From Candidatus Paraburkholderia calva (GTDB lineage: Bacteria; Pseudomonadota; Gammaproteobacteria; Burkholderiales; Burkholderiaceae), in contig LFLF01000025.1 of NCBI GenBank assembly GCA_001184395.1, positions 1-35,550 on the forward strand: 35,550 bases of DNA, in the 5' to 3' direction. A program made the position numbers and the translations under genes. Shown piece after piece: positions 17,420 through 26,665 of this stretch (position 1 is its first letter; each line of letters opens with the position of its first letter). The notes under the pieces are model-generated. The model worked only from the letters and a program-made list of their open reading frames with translations. It was not told where the DNA came from and did no database searches.

Positions 17420-18422
17420 TTAGTATTTGACGTAGACATCAGTGAGCAAGTCGGCCGCGCTCGGCAGCGGCGCTTCCTTCGCCTCTACCACGGCGCGGTC
17501 GATCAGCGCGGCGACTTCCTTGTCGATCGTGTCGAGCTCTCCCGGTGAGATCACGTTGGCCTGCGTCACGGCATCGGCGAACTTCTTCAGGCAGTCCTTG
17601 TTCGAGCGGATATCGTCCAGTTCGCCCGGCGGTTCGCCCGGCGCGCGATAGGTCTGCGCATCGCCTTCGAAGTGGCCATAGAAGCGGATCATCTTGCATT
17701 CGAGCAGCGACGGTCCGCCGCCTTCGCGCGCGCCGGATCACTTCGCCCGCGGCTTCGTAGACGGCGAAGAAATCGGTGCCGTCCACCGTCACGCCCGAAA
17801 TGCCGAAGCCCGCCGCGCGATCCACGTAGCTATCGACCGCCGTGCCGTAATCGCGCGCCGTCGATTCCGCGTAGCCGTTGTTCTCGATCACGAAAATCAC
17901 CGGGAGGTTCCACACGACCGCGAGATTCAGGCTTTCGAGGAAAGTGCCCTGGTTCGCCGCGCCACCGCCCGCGAAGGTGATGCTCACTTCGCCCTTGCCA
18001 CGAAACTTCGCCGTCAGCACCGCGCCGCAAATCAGCGGTGTGCCCGCGCCGAGAATGCCGTTCGCGCCCATCATCCCTTTTGACAGATCGGCGATGTGCA
18101 TGGAACTGCCCTTGCCGTTGCACGAGCCGCCTTTCTTGCCGTAGATCTCCTTCATCATCTCGACCGGATCGACGCCCTTGGCGATGCAATGCCCGTGTCT
18201 GCGGTGCGTGCTCGCGCTGCGGTCGCCATCGTTCAGATGGCTCATGATGCCGACGCCCGCCGCTTCCTCGCCCACGTAGAGATGCATGAAGCCGGGAATG
18301 TCGCCGCGTCCAAAATCGACGTGCAGGCGCTCTTTGAAACCGCGGATCGTGCGCATCTTGCGGTAGACGTTCAGCAAATCGTCCTTCGAAAGGGGCAAGC
18401 CGCCCGCATGTTCTGCTGTCAT
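17420..18422 (-). pseudogene. acoA: Acetoin dehydrogenase E1 alpha subunit, frameshifted and with altered ThDP motif
   Basis: ATG at 18422 (MTAEHAGGLPLSKDDLLNVY), then GFMHLYVGEEAAGVGIMSHL. The active-site loop reads STHRRHGHCIAKG where HRGHGHC is usual. The ThDP/Mg motif reads FAGGGAANQG where GDG is expected, from a GAT-to-GGT type change at about 17968. The frame breaks near 17735 (IRRAR / GPSLLECKMIRFYGHFEGDA) and ends VYVKY at 17420-17422. About 327 residues when restored. Besides the frameshift, loss of the metal-ligand Asp would abolish cofactor binding. Lies 19 bases upstream of acoB in the same operon. Confidence 0.92.
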
Positions 18423-18440
18423 CTCTGTCTCCTTGGTTGA

Positions 18441-19345
18441 TTAGCGGACTACGGTGTGACCGACGGGCTGCCGCATCAGCCCCGAGCGCGCCGCGTAACG
18501 CATGCACGCGGCAACGTCGATACTGCGGAAGGTGTTTTCCCTAAGCGTGATCGTGACTTCATCGCCCGCGTGGAACGCGAGCTCCCGTTCGTCGTCGAGC
18601 GCGACGATGCCCGCGCGCTGCATCACGCGATGCGGCACGCCGTCTTCCAGGCGCATCCAGTTGGCAATGGGCACCGGGGCTCCATCAAGCCCGGTGCAAT
18701 AGGCGCGTTCAGCGTGAACTCGCACTCGCCCGGGCGGCCGAGTTCGATGGCGAGTCCGCCGCGCTCGTTGCGCGCGACCGGATCGAGCAGGCCGGCAATG
18801 GCCGACATGCCGATGGCCTGCGGATCGGTATAAGATACATAGACGGCGGCGAGCTGGTCGATCTTCCACAACGCGCGTGCACCGATGAACTGCTCGTGCG
18901 AGATGATGGCATCGACGAGCGCGATGTCATGGCGCACGTTGCCTTTCGCATCGCGGATTTCGACGTCGAGCCGCTTGTTCGATGCCAGCGCCTCGTTCGG
19001 CGGAATGTGGCCGGTCGCGTACAGCCCGGCGGCGAGTCCGAAAATGGTCGGCTTGCGCATCTCCGGATAGACGTTGTTCGTCCCGGTCGATAAACCCGCG
19101 AGCGGCCCCTCGCCGTATTCGGCACTACCGCGCGATGCGTGCCGTCACTGCCCAGCACGATTAGCACATCAACGCCGGCTTTGCGCATCATGCGCGCGGC
19201 GCGGAAGGTGTCGTCGACGCGCGCCGTCACCGGCATGTCGAGAAACTCCACGGCGGCGAGCAGCGCGTCGGGGCCTTGCTTGCGCGCGAGATGGCGTGTG
19301 AGCATGACCTTTAGGCCTTCGCGGTCCGGCATCATCAGCACGCGG
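18441..19345 (-). pseudogene. acoX: AcoX (NAD-kinase-like), 5' end deleted and frameshifted
   Basis: The C-terminal two thirds of AcoX are present: RVLMMPDREGLKVMLTRHLA, then a nucleotide-binding motif VLGSDGTHRAV (GGDG is usual; here GSDG). A frameshift near 19110 leads to MRKPTIFGLAAGLYATGHIP and SHEQFIGARALWKIDQLAAV, continuing to APIAPGLMEP. After another frameshift come MQRAGIVALDDERELAFHAG and the stop at 18441. The first ~70 residues are missing: the frame joins directly to a fragment of acoR near 19345. AcoX accompanies acetoin dehydrogenase operons; its biochemical role is not firmly known. Confidence 0.85.
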
Positions 19346-19517
19346 TCGAGGGCAGAATGCGCACTTCCTGCATGCGCGAGGGATCGAGTCCGTACTGATG
19401 CACGCAGCGCCGCCACGAAGTCTGGATGATGCTTTCGGGACTGCGCGCGGGCGCGAGTGCCTCGCTTCGCTTGGTGACCGCAACGACTGCCTCGATGTGC
19501 TCGCGTTGCCGCATCAT
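19346..19517 (-). pseudogene. acoR: N-terminal fragment of the sigma-54 activator AcoR
   Basis: ATG at 19517 follows AAGGAGAGCACG. The 57 residues MMRQREHIEAVVAVTKRSEA, then ESIIQTSWRRCVHQYGLDPS and RMQEVRILPS, match the start of AcoR-type regulators (SWRRC..YGLDP). The protein, normally about 650 residues with GAF, AAA+ and Fis-type domains, stops here. The sequence passes directly into the middle of acoX, so one deletion removed nearly all of acoR, the acoR-acoX spacer with its expected -24/-12 promoter, and the acoX start. Confidence 0.82.
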
Positions 19518-19781
19518 CGTGCTCTCCTTGGTGTCTCCTGCATCGATGCGCGCGGGTCGTTATGAGTTTTTGCCCGATGAATGCATCGCTGTGCGCCACT
19601 CGAGGTTTTATTCGACCGCTGAAATTTCGCGGCCCGCGCGGCATCGCTGTAGCCATATGATGCTTGAATCGGCACGGCACGTCATGCGGCGGGGTCGTTG
19701 CATCGCAGCATCTTCGCGGCAATTAAACGCGCACAATCCACTGGCGGGGGATCACGACGAAAGAACAAGTGAGACAACGCG

Positions 19782-19976
19782 ATGACGAAAATCGCCTTCG
19801 AAGATTTCGAGCGGTAGGTCGTGCAGCATCACCTCATCAAAGACAACGTGTACGAGAACGGCGCGGCGCTGGTCGAGCGCGCGAACAGCTGGATCCTGGA
19901 GAACGGCATCGATGTGCCGAACGTCGAGAGGCTCTCGACGTTCGGCGCGAGCAACGATACCAGCGTCAGCCACTGA
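19782..19976 (+). pseudogene. Small protein of unknown function, interrupted by an amber codon
   Basis: ATG at 19782 opens MTKIAFEDFER, then TAG at codon 12, then VVQHHLIKDNVYENGAALVE and RANSWILENGIDVPNVERLS, ending SVSH with TGA at 19974-19976: 64 codons. The amphipathic, evenly coding-like sequence after the stop suggests a real small gene with a TGG or CAG to TAG change. No export signal and no family recognised. The region 19518-19781 upstream holds nothing I can name. Confidence 0.45.
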
Positions 19977-20030
19977 TATTCGGGCATCCGGGTCTGGTAT
20001 CGCGTGGCAGGCTAAGAAGCGGAACGCGCG

Positions 20031-20798
20031 TCAGCCGCGTCCGACGAACGGCATCTTCCTCGCCATCACGGTGTGGAACAACACATTCGCCTCCAGCGGC
20101 AGGTTCGCCATGTAAAGCACCGACTGGCCGACCACCTTCACATCCATCATCGGTTCGATGGCGATCTCGCCGTTCGCCTGCGGCACGCCCTTGGACATGC
20201 GCGCCGACAACTCCGTGAACGCGTCGCCGATATCGATCTGCCCCACCGCGATGTCGTACTTGCGGCCATCGAGCGAGGCGGATTTGGCCAGGCCCTGCAC
20301 CACGTGCTTGGTCGAGGTGTAGACGGCCGAATTCGGCCGCGGCGCGCTCGCCGAGATCGAGCCGTTGTTGATGATGCGGCCGCCCATCGGCGTTTGCGAT
20401 TTCATCGTGCGGAAGGCTTGCTGCAGGCAGTAGAACATTCCGTTCAGGTTGACGTTGACGACGTCCTGCCACTGCTCGGGTTCCAGTCCTCGAACAGTCC
20501 CGGCGGATTGCTTCGGTCCGCTTTATTAGAAGAGCAGATCGACGCGCCCGAAGCACTCGACCGCCGCCGCGAACAGCTTCTCGACGGCCACCGGGTCGCT
20601 CACGTCGGTCAGAACCGCAAGCGCACGGGCGCCGGCGCCGGCTTCCTCGATCACCGCGTCGAGCGTTTCCACGCGCCGTCCCGCGAGCACGACCGACCAG
20701 CCGTCGACGAGAAGCGCAAGCGCCGCCGCGCGGCCAATACCGCTTCCCACTCCGGTGACGAGGGCAATGCGTAAGGACTGGTTGGCTGCATCCGACAT
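20031..20798 (-). pseudogene. Short-chain dehydrogenase/reductase, damaged in the middle
   Basis: ATG at 20798 opens MSDAANQSLRIALVTGVGSG, then IGRAAALALL, with the NAD(P) motif TGxxxGIG. The frame stops after FGRVDLLF at 20526, where NNAG should follow. Remnants of the middle lie in another frame ([15 protein letters not shown]). The C-terminal half is clean ([20 protein letters not shown]): the catalytic Ser region [10 protein letters not shown] and YTSTKH (Tyr-x3-Lys) are present, and it ends FVGRG at 20031. About 255 residues when restored. Function unknown; classical SDR fold. Confidence 0.85.
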
Positions 20799-20939
20799 AT
20801 CGACGTTCTCCTGTTATTATGCGCGCAACAGAGATGCGCGCGTGAGCAGAGGTTGGCGTTTTCAGGAGAACATTATCGATGAATGCGACGTGCGACGCCG
20901 CATTCGTATCGATTCGCCGTGCTGATTCATGCGTGGTTT

Positions 20940-21441
20940 TTAGCGGTTGCGCGAAGCTTCTTTCGTCACGTTGACGGTGCCGGATGCCGTGTGCATCGCG
21001 CCGCCGTCGCAGAAGACCGCGGTCATGATCATCGGCACAACTTCGTGTACTACCGTGCTGCTATCTGAATCGCGTACGCGCTGCTAGACCGTGTCGGATG
21101 GCACCATCAGCACGACGCCGTAAGCGGAATCGTTGATCGGCTGACCGCTGCCCTGCTTGAAGATCGTCGCCTTGCTGATAGCCGAGCACGGCGTAGACGG
21201 GATAGCCGTATGCCGTGAGTTCGCCGCTGCGCGTCGGCCTGAAGGCGTTGACCGAATTCGCTTCGACGCGCATGGGCGTCGCTTCGATCGCGCGATCGTC
21301 GCGCAGCGGCACGATGAAGCGATGCATGCTCGACTTGCAGTCGAGTTGAGATTCGAGCGGTTGCGCGTTGCAGTGGCCGGGCAGCAGCACGGGGGCTACG
21401 GCAGCACACGCGGTAAGTCGGGCGAGAGGAGCGGTTTTCAT
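20940..21441 (-). pseudogene. Exported protein of unknown function, frameshift plus amber codon
   Basis: ATG at 21441 opens a signal peptide (MKTAPLARLTACAAVAPVLL, then PGHCNA). The mature part is QPLESQLDCKSSMHRFIVPL ... PTRSGELTAYGYPVYAVLGY. A base change near 21180 moves the rest to another frame: ATIFKQGSGQPINDSAYGVV, LMVPSDTV, a TAG, then VVHEVVPMIMTAVFCDGGAM and a TAA at 20940-20942. About 165 residues when restored, with two cysteines that could form a disulfide. No family recognised. Confidence 0.6.
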
Positions 21442-21827
21442 GGCAGCAGGAAACGTAACGACGTCGGACTTAAGGTTGCAAAGCAAGCCAAGTTTCGGAT
21501 CGCTTACATCTCTTGCGGCATCGTGTTCGATGCAATGCGAGCCAGTCTTGAAACGCTCGCCGTTTGCGCTGACGCCGTCGAATTCCCGTGGGGCTGGTCT
21601 GATCGTGATGTGTTTTCTGACGCGAAGCGCTGCCGCCGCTCGTCCAATTTCGCACAGCGATTCCTACAATCGCTCTGTAGCGGAGACATGAACAGTGTCC
21701 CGCAGTTTGGTATCGCGAGTCTGTACGCGCAGCCTCAGTCCCTGATTTGCCAGCGTTTTTGCCGATGTGGTTATAGTGAGTGACGCACGCAACTGAGATT
21801 CAACCGCTTTCCAACCGAGGACTTCGC

Positions 21828-22534
21828 ATGGCCACGCTCTCCGACTTTCCCATCAGCCGCAAATGGCCCGCGCATCATACCGAGCGCATCCAACTCTATT
21901 CGCTGCCCACGCCAAAAGGCGTCAAGGCGTCGATCATGCTCAAGGAAACCGGCCTGCCCTACGAGCCGCATCTCGTGCGCTTCGATACCGACGATCAGTT
22001 GTCGCCCGAATTCGTCTCGCTCAATCCGAATAACAAGATTCCCGCGATCGTCGATCCCAACGGGCCGAACGGCGAGCCGTTGCCGCTGTTCGAATCGGGC
22101 ACGATCCTGATCTATCTCGCGGACAAGAGCGGCCGCTCTTTCTGCCAGCCGATGCAGCGCGACGCTACGAGGCGATTCAGTGGCTGATGTTCCAGATGGG
22201 CGGCATCGGCCCGATATTCGGCCAGCTCGGTTTCTTCCATAAATTTACCGGCAAGGACTACGAGGACAAGCGTCCGCACGATCGCTATGTCGCCGAAACG
22301 AAGCGGCTTCTGAAGGTGCTCGACTAGCGGCTGGAAGCGCGCGAATAGATCATGGGCAACGAATACGGCATCGCGGATATCGCGACGTTTCCGTGGATGT
22401 GTAATCTGATCGGCTTTTACGAAGCGCGCGATCTCATCGGCTTCGATGCCTTCGCCAATGTCCGGCGCGTGCTCGATGCATTCCTCGCGCGCCCCGCCGT
22501 TCAGCGTGGACTGGAGGTTCCCGAACGCGTTTGA
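21828..22534 (+). pseudogene. Glutathione S-transferase (YghU/YfcG-like), frameshift and two stops
   Basis: ATG at 21828 opens MATLSDFPISRKWPAHHTER. The thioredoxin-fold domain includes YSLPTPKGVKASIMLKETGL, NKIPAIVDP and FESGTILIYLADKSG. A frameshift near 22165 moves on to YEAIQWLMFQMGGIGPIFGQ, continuing LGFFHKF, which is characteristic of this nucleophile-less glutathione/disulfide-reductase group. TAG codons occur in LKVLD*RLEARE*IMGNEYG, where Arg and Tyr are expected. The tail PWMCNLIGFYEARDLIGFDA is clean. About 235 residues when restored. Not functional. Confidence 0.88.
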
Positions 22535-22562
22535 AGGACGCAGTCAGCGCGCGTCGTCGTAC

Positions 22563-22748
22563 TTATTGTAAGGTGGGACGGCGCCAGGAATAGTAGATCG
22601 GCGTCGATGTTTCGATCTGCGGGTAAGGAGGCATGGCGCGATGCGCGCCGGCTTCCTTGTCTTCCGCGTTGAGCGCGCGAAACACGCTTTCGACGAGGTA
22701 AACGCTCAAGCGGCGTTCGATTCCGCGTCGTAGCGTGACCGTGAGCAA
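22563..22748 (-). CDS. Possible small hypothetical protein
   Basis: A frame of about 60 residues ending YYSWRRPTLQ at 22563, preceded by SVYLVESVFRALNAEDKEAG and HRAMPPYPQIE. The amino acid pattern looks coding, but no ATG start is visible; the frame opens only with a TTG at 22748. It lies convergent to the GST remnant. It may be the 3' part of a decayed gene. No family recognised. Confidence 0.35.
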   Translation of the reverse strand: MLTVTLRRGIERRLSVYLVESVFRALNAEDKEAGAHRAMPPYPQIETSTPIYYSWRRPTLQ

Positions 22749-22936
22749 GGCGAGCGAGCGGACGGATTTACGTTAAAGAACCGGTAGAGAACAAGCGAAC
22801 CTCGATTTGGGCAGCGGAGCCAGCAGGGATCAGCATCTTATCGGGATGCGTGTCTACCAAATTTCACGGCGCCTGTGGGAGCATGCGGACGCGTACATCG
22901 ACTGCGACGCTGGCGACCAGCAAATATGAAGTCGTC
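22749..22936. other. Non-coding stretch
   Basis: No supported gene. Together with 23048-23292, 23433-23658 and 23687-23976 it makes up most of a 1.2-kb region holding only the small elements listed separately. Confidence 0.5.
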
Positions 22937-22973
22937 GCAAAGAAAAAAGGCGTTGCTGGTGAGAGCAACGCCT
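22937..22973 (-). terminator. Rho-independent terminator (minus strand)
   Basis: AGGCGTTGCT and AGCAACGCCT form a perfect 10-bp stem with a six-base loop (22948-22973), followed on the minus strand by TTTTTTCTTT. Confidence 0.85.
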
Positions 22974-23035
22974 GAAAGTTCATACCGCCGAGGGCTAGCC
23001 GAACCTGAGAAATGGGTCCGCGAAACCACGCGGGC
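22938..23035 (-). ncRNA. Candidate ~95-nt small RNA with own promoter and terminator
   Basis: On the minus strand an extended -10 box TGCTATAGT (23050-23042) lies just upstream of about 95 bases without a plausible gene. That stretch contains a CCGCG/CGCGG hairpin and ends in a perfect hairpin terminator with a T-rich run. The -35 region is poor (TTTCAA). Promoter, internal hairpin and terminator together suggest an independent sRNA; no known family recognised. Confidence 0.45.
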
Positions 23036-23041
23036 GAACGA

Positions 23042-23050
23042 ACTATAGCA
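23042..23050 (-). promoter_or_regulatory. Extended -10 promoter element
   Basis: TGCTATAGT on the minus strand, upstream of the candidate sRNA. No good -35 box. Confidence 0.4.
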
Positions 23051-23293
23051 TCGTGCGTTTCGATTGAAATAGGTTGTCCGACCGTATATGCCGCGCAGGA
23101 ATTTGCTTTTAAGTTTTTGATTCGACGAATGCGTGTCCGCAATCGTTATCGTAATCACGCCGCTCATTCAAGCCGATTCGAAAAAACTAAATAGTGCGGA
23201 TTTAGATCTGCGGAGGTCGGGCGGCCACGTTCTAGTGGATTTCTTCCAATTTCCCGACTTTTGCACGGAAGGCATCAGTACAAAAACCCGGTC

Positions 23294-23322
23294 CAAAAAA
23301 GAAAGGCCACCCGAAGGTAGCC
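23294..23322 (-). terminator. Rho-independent terminator (minus strand)
   Basis: On the minus strand GGCTACC, loop TTCG, GGTGGCC (one G-T pair), then TTTCTTTTTT. A very stable UUCG tetraloop hairpin directly after the small basic gene. Confidence 0.85.
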
Positions 23323-23432
23323 TCAAACCTTACTGCTGGTTGCTTTCTTTGGTCTGCCTACGTACTGCTACTTCTCGTTGCTTTGTACTGCGTCGCCTGC
23401 GTGGGCCTACGGGCGACGTATTCCCCGAGCAT
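23323..23432 (-). pseudogene. Small Lys/Arg-rich protein, frameshifted
   Basis: ATG at 23432 opens MLGEYVARRPTQATQYKATR followed by SSST, then TAG. One base away the frame YVGRPKKATSSKV runs to TGA at 23323-23325, which abuts the terminator stem. Restored, it is a basic peptide of about 36 residues (MLGEYVARRP ... GRPKKATSSKV). The position of the stop against the hairpin and the Lys/Arg-rich composition argue for a true small gene. Function unknown; binding to nucleic acid is possible from charge alone. Confidence 0.45.
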
Positions 23433-23658
23433 GTGGTTTTTAGCGTGCTCTTTCCCTGAACGCCACGCCGCTATGCGTGGTCTGCATGACGCTCGAACAA
23501 TCGAGCGCCGCTACGTCTAGTGTCCGATGCGAATTCGCCTTGTCACTACTACGACATTGCGGTTTTGCATCGTATGAATTCGTTACCGGTACACATCGCG
23601 CTAGTCTTTAATTTTTAGAGTGTCGACTCGGCATGTTTTCGATTTGAACCCGCATTTT

Positions 23659-23686
23659 TGTCGCGCGCAACGCCACGCGCGCGACA
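23659..23686. repeat. Perfect inverted repeat
   Basis: TGTCGCGCGC and GCGCGCGACA, 10-bp perfect arms with an 8-base spacer. There is no T-run in the right place for either strand, so it is not an obvious terminator. Could be a protein-binding site. Confidence 0.45.
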
Positions 23687-23976
23687 GGTTCACAATGAGG
23701 CAGCAGCGCGAAAAGTTTGCGCGTCGGTCGAATGTCGTTGTTCATCGACGCATTTCGGCAGTCATGCCACAAGAAATCCAAACGGTTGTGCACAGAAACT
23801 GTAGACAACCTGACGTCGCCCGGCGTCGCGGATCGACTCGTTCGCGCCGAACTTTTTTCCATGAAAATGTCTCGCGATGGTGACATAATGGACACCTCTT
23901 CCCCGCTCTTTCAAGCCGGTTCTTTCGTCGCACAATCCGGCACGCGTAGCAATTATCCGCCACGACGTTCGTCGCT

Positions 23977-24261
23977 TTGATTTGCGTCGCCGCGCACGGC
24001 GAAACGCCCTGCCCCGGCTATGTCGAAACCGATGGCGGCAGCGCATTCGACATCGCGGCCGTGGTCAAAGACGCGGGCTCGCCGCAATCGGCGCTCGCCA
24101 GAATACGTAACACCGTGTCCAAGATCGACGCGGGCAGCGGATGTTCGATCTTTTCCGACAAGCACGCCTGTGATAAAACGCTGACGCTCGCGCACAAGGC
24201 CATCGAAGCGCTGCAAACGTGCGCATCGGCGAACCCGCCCAAGGGCACCACCCACGGTTGA
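23977..24261 (+). CDS. Hypothetical exported protein with uncertain start
   Basis: The frame reads SATTFVALICVAAHGETPCP, then GYVETDGGSAFDIAAVVKDA ... TLTLAHKAIEALQTCASANP, ending GTTHG at 24261. The first part is the end of a signal peptide, but no ATG precedes it; upstream the frame meets TAG at 23947. Only a TTG at 23977 is available inside the signal. The mature part has four or five cysteines. Probably a small periplasmic protein whose start has been lost. No family recognised. Confidence 0.45.
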   Translation: MICVAAHGETPCPGYVETDGGSAFDIAAVVKDAGSPQSALARIRNTVSKIDAGSGCSIFSDKHACDKTLTLAHKAIEALQTCASANPPKGTTHG

Positions 24262-24289
24262 TTGGCCGGAAGAAGCGACGGGCGCACAT

Positions 24290-24326
24290 AAAAAAACGCA
24301 TGCCGCCGAATCAGGCGGCACGCGTT
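24290..24326 (-). terminator. Rho-independent terminator of rpoD
   Basis: On the minus strand AACGCGTGCCGCC, loop TGATTC, GGCGGCATGCGTT, then TTTTTTT: a 13-bp stem with one G-T pair, starting 23 bp after the rpoD stop codon. Confidence 0.9.
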
Positions 24327-24348
24327 GCGTTACTTCGACTACTCGAGA

Positions 24349-26352
24349 TCAGCGATCCAGGAACGGACGCAGTTTGTCGGCGCGGCTCGGGTGCATGAGC
24401 TTGCGCATCGCCTTGCTTTCGATCTGGCGGATACGTTCACGCGTCACGTCGAACTGCTTACCCAGTTCTTCGAGCGTGTAGTCCGAAGCCGTGTCGATGC
24501 CGAAGCGCATGCGCAGCACCTTCGCCTCACGCGGCGACAACGCGTTGAGTGCGTCGTCGATGGCGGCGCGCATGTTCGCGTGCGCCGCCGCTTCCGCCGG
24601 CGAGGTCGCGCCCTGATCTTCGATCATGTCGCCGAGCGTCGCGTCGGCATCTTCACCGACGGGCGTTTCCAGCGACACAGGCTGCTTCGCGATTTTGAGG
24701 ATGCCGCGAATCTTCTCTTCCGGCATTTCCATGCGCTCGGCCAGCACCGACGGATGCGCTTCCTGTCCCGTCTGTTGCAGGATTTCGCGCGAGATGCGAT
24801 TCAGCTTGTTGATAGTTTCGATCATGTGCACCGGCACGCGGATCGTGCGCGCCTGATCGGCGAGCGAACGCGTGACGGCCTGACGCACCCACCACGTCGC
24901 GTAGGTCGAGAACTTCCAGCCACGGCGATATTCGAACTTGTCCACCGCCTTCATCAGACCGATGTTGCCTTCCTGGATCAGATCCAAGAACTGCATGCCG
25001 CGATTCACATACTTCTTCGCGATCGAAATGACGAGACGCAGGTTCGCCTCGATCATCTCGCGCTTGGCCTGACGCATCTTCAGTTCGGCAGCCGTCATCT
25101 GACGGTTGATCTGCTTGAGCTGCTTGAGCGACAACGCAATCGCGGCTTCGATGTCAATGAGCTTCTGCTGCTCGGCCTGAATCGCCGGCAAGCTGCGCTC
25201 GAGCGATGCGCCGTATTGCTTCGACCCGGCTGCTGCGCACGTCGTCCATTCGAGATCGGTCTCGTGACCGCGGAACGTTTCGACGAACTTCTCGCGCGGC
25301 ATGCCGCAACGGTCAACGGCGATCGCCAGCACACGCCGCTCGATCTCGCGAACTTGCGCGACTTGCTGCTGCACGTCGGCGCACAGACGATCGATGGTCT
25401 TGGCCGTGAAGCGGATCGAGCCGAGTTCACGCTGGATTTCAGCGCGCGCTTTCTCGATAGCCTTCGTCGCGACAGCGCTCGAACCCTTCGTATTGCTTGC
25501 CTGTTCGGCCAGCACACTTACGCGCGCGAAGATTTCGAGGCAGTCCGCCTTCAGCTGCTTCAGACGCACTTCGTTCGAAGCGCCAGATTCGCCGCCTTCC
25601 AGATCATCTTCGCTATCCTCATCGTCGACGGAGTCATCGCTATCGGTTTCCATATCCGACGACTCGGTCGTGTCGGACGCCGACATCTCTTCCGTGACTT
25701 CGTCTTCTTCCTTGAGACCGTCGACCAGGTCGTCGATCTTCAATTCACCCGATTCGACGTGCGCGGCATCGGCGAGAATCGTCGCGACAGTGGACGGGCA
25801 GGCGGCGATGGCCTGGATCATCTCGTGCAGGCCGTCTTCGATACGCTTCGCGATGGCGATTTCGCCGGCGCGCGTGAGCAGTTCGGTCGCGCCCATTTCT
25901 CGCATGTACATGCGAACCGGGTCGGTCGTGCGGCCGAACTCCGAATCGACGGTGGACAGCGCGTTTTCCGCTTCTTCGTCCGATTGTTCGTCGGACACGA
26001 CCGTGGGTAAGTTTTCGCTCAGGAGCAACGTTTCCGCATCGGGCGCTTGCTCGTAGACGGCGACGCCCATGTCGTGAAACGTGCTGATGATGGTTTCCAT
26101 CGCGGCCGTTTCCGCGAAATTGTCAGGCAGGTGATCGTTGATCTCGGCGTGCGTGAGATAACCACGTTCCTTACCCAATTGAATGAGCGCGCGCATCTGG
26201 CGCTGACGCTCTTCATTTTGTTCCGCGGTCATTGTGGCATCGGGCGGAATGATGCCGGCCTGGCCTTTCCCCTTGCTTGCGCGGCGGCCCGCGGTTTTGC
26301 GCGCCGGAGCGACGATATCCAGATCCGAATCTTCCCGATCAAAACTTGCCAT
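24349..26352 (-). CDS. rpoD: RNA polymerase sigma-70 factor, RpoD type
   Basis: Intact, about 667 residues from ATG 26352 ([20 protein letters not shown]), chosen for the GAGGAG site 6 bases before; the frame itself runs open to 26442. Region 1.1 ([20 protein letters not shown]), region 1.2 ([20 protein letters not shown]), an acidic non-conserved insert ([20 protein letters not shown]), region 2 ([20 protein letters not shown], then [20 protein letters not shown]), region 3 and region 4 with its helix-turn-helix ([20 protein letters not shown]). It directs housekeeping transcription. It stands alone, without the rpsU-dnaG neighbours of classic rpoD operons, beside the replication genes. That supports a secondary chromosome with an essential gene, or a second rpoD copy. 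Confidence 0.95.
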   Translation of the reverse strand: MASFDREDSDLDIVAPARKTAGRRASKGKGQAGIIPPDATMTAEQNEERQRQMRALIQLGKERGYLTHAEINDHLPDNFAETAAMETIISTFHDMGVAVYEQAPDAETLLLSENLPTVVSDEQSDEEAENALSTVDSEFGRTTDPVRMYMREMGATELLTRAGEIAIAKRIEDGLHEMIQAIAACPSTVATILADAAHVESGELKIDDLVDGLKEEDEVTEEMSASDTTESSDMETDSDDSVDDEDSEDDLEGGESGASNEVRLKQLKADCLEIFARVSVLAEQASNTKGSSAVATKAIEKARAEIQRELGSIRFTAKTIDRLCADVQQQVAQVREIERRVLAIAVDRCGMPREKFVETFRGHETDLEWTTCAAAGSKQYGASLERSLPAIQAEQQKLIDIEAAIALSLKQLKQINRQMTAAELKMRQAKREMIEANLRLVISIAKKYVNRGMQFLDLIQEGNIGLMKAVDKFEYRRGWKFSTYATWWVRQAVTRSLADQARTIRVPVHMIETINKLNRISREILQQTGQEAHPSVLAERMEMPEEKIRGILKIAKQPVSLETPVGEDADATLGDMIEDQGATSPAEAAAHANMRAAIDDALNALSPREAKVLRMRFGIDTASDYTLEELGKQFDVTRERIRQIESKAMRKLMHPSRADKLRPFLDR

Positions 26353-26665
26353 ACTTTCTCCTCGACAGGCTTGCTCGGCGATGACAGGTCCCCGGAGGTG
26401 AGCGTAACGGCCCACAATGATATCGATGACTTGTTCGACCACGGACGGCGGCTAGCTGAGAATCGCTTCGAGCAAAACGACACAATCCGCATATGGGTTG
26501 CGAAATGTGTTTTTTCAATCGCCATTTAAGGCGTAATTTAAGAGTATAGTAGGCATTGTTACCCTGCAGCAGATTTTTGCGGAATATTTGCGCAGGGCGC
26601 GTTTCGGGATTGCGGGAAATCCTCGACTTCACCTGATGAATACGCATGAGCGTTCGCTTTTACCT
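26353..26665 (-). other. Leader region of rpoD
   Basis: 313 bases without a gene between rep and rpoD. On the minus strand a TATACT box (26548-26543) could be the rpoD -10, with no convincing -35. A small palindrome CGCCATTTAAGGCG lies at 26520-26533. Nothing else recognised. Confidence 0.45.

Noticed and set aside
23608-23895. A 95-codon minus-strand frame near the inverted repeat at 23659
   Set aside because: No export signal, no motif and no ribosome site; it overlaps the inverted repeat and looks like chance.
24325-26010. A 561-codon open frame on the plus strand opposite rpoD
   Set aside because: It is the antisense shadow of rpoD; its His/Arg-rich composition and lack of any motif are typical of such GC-rich mirror frames.
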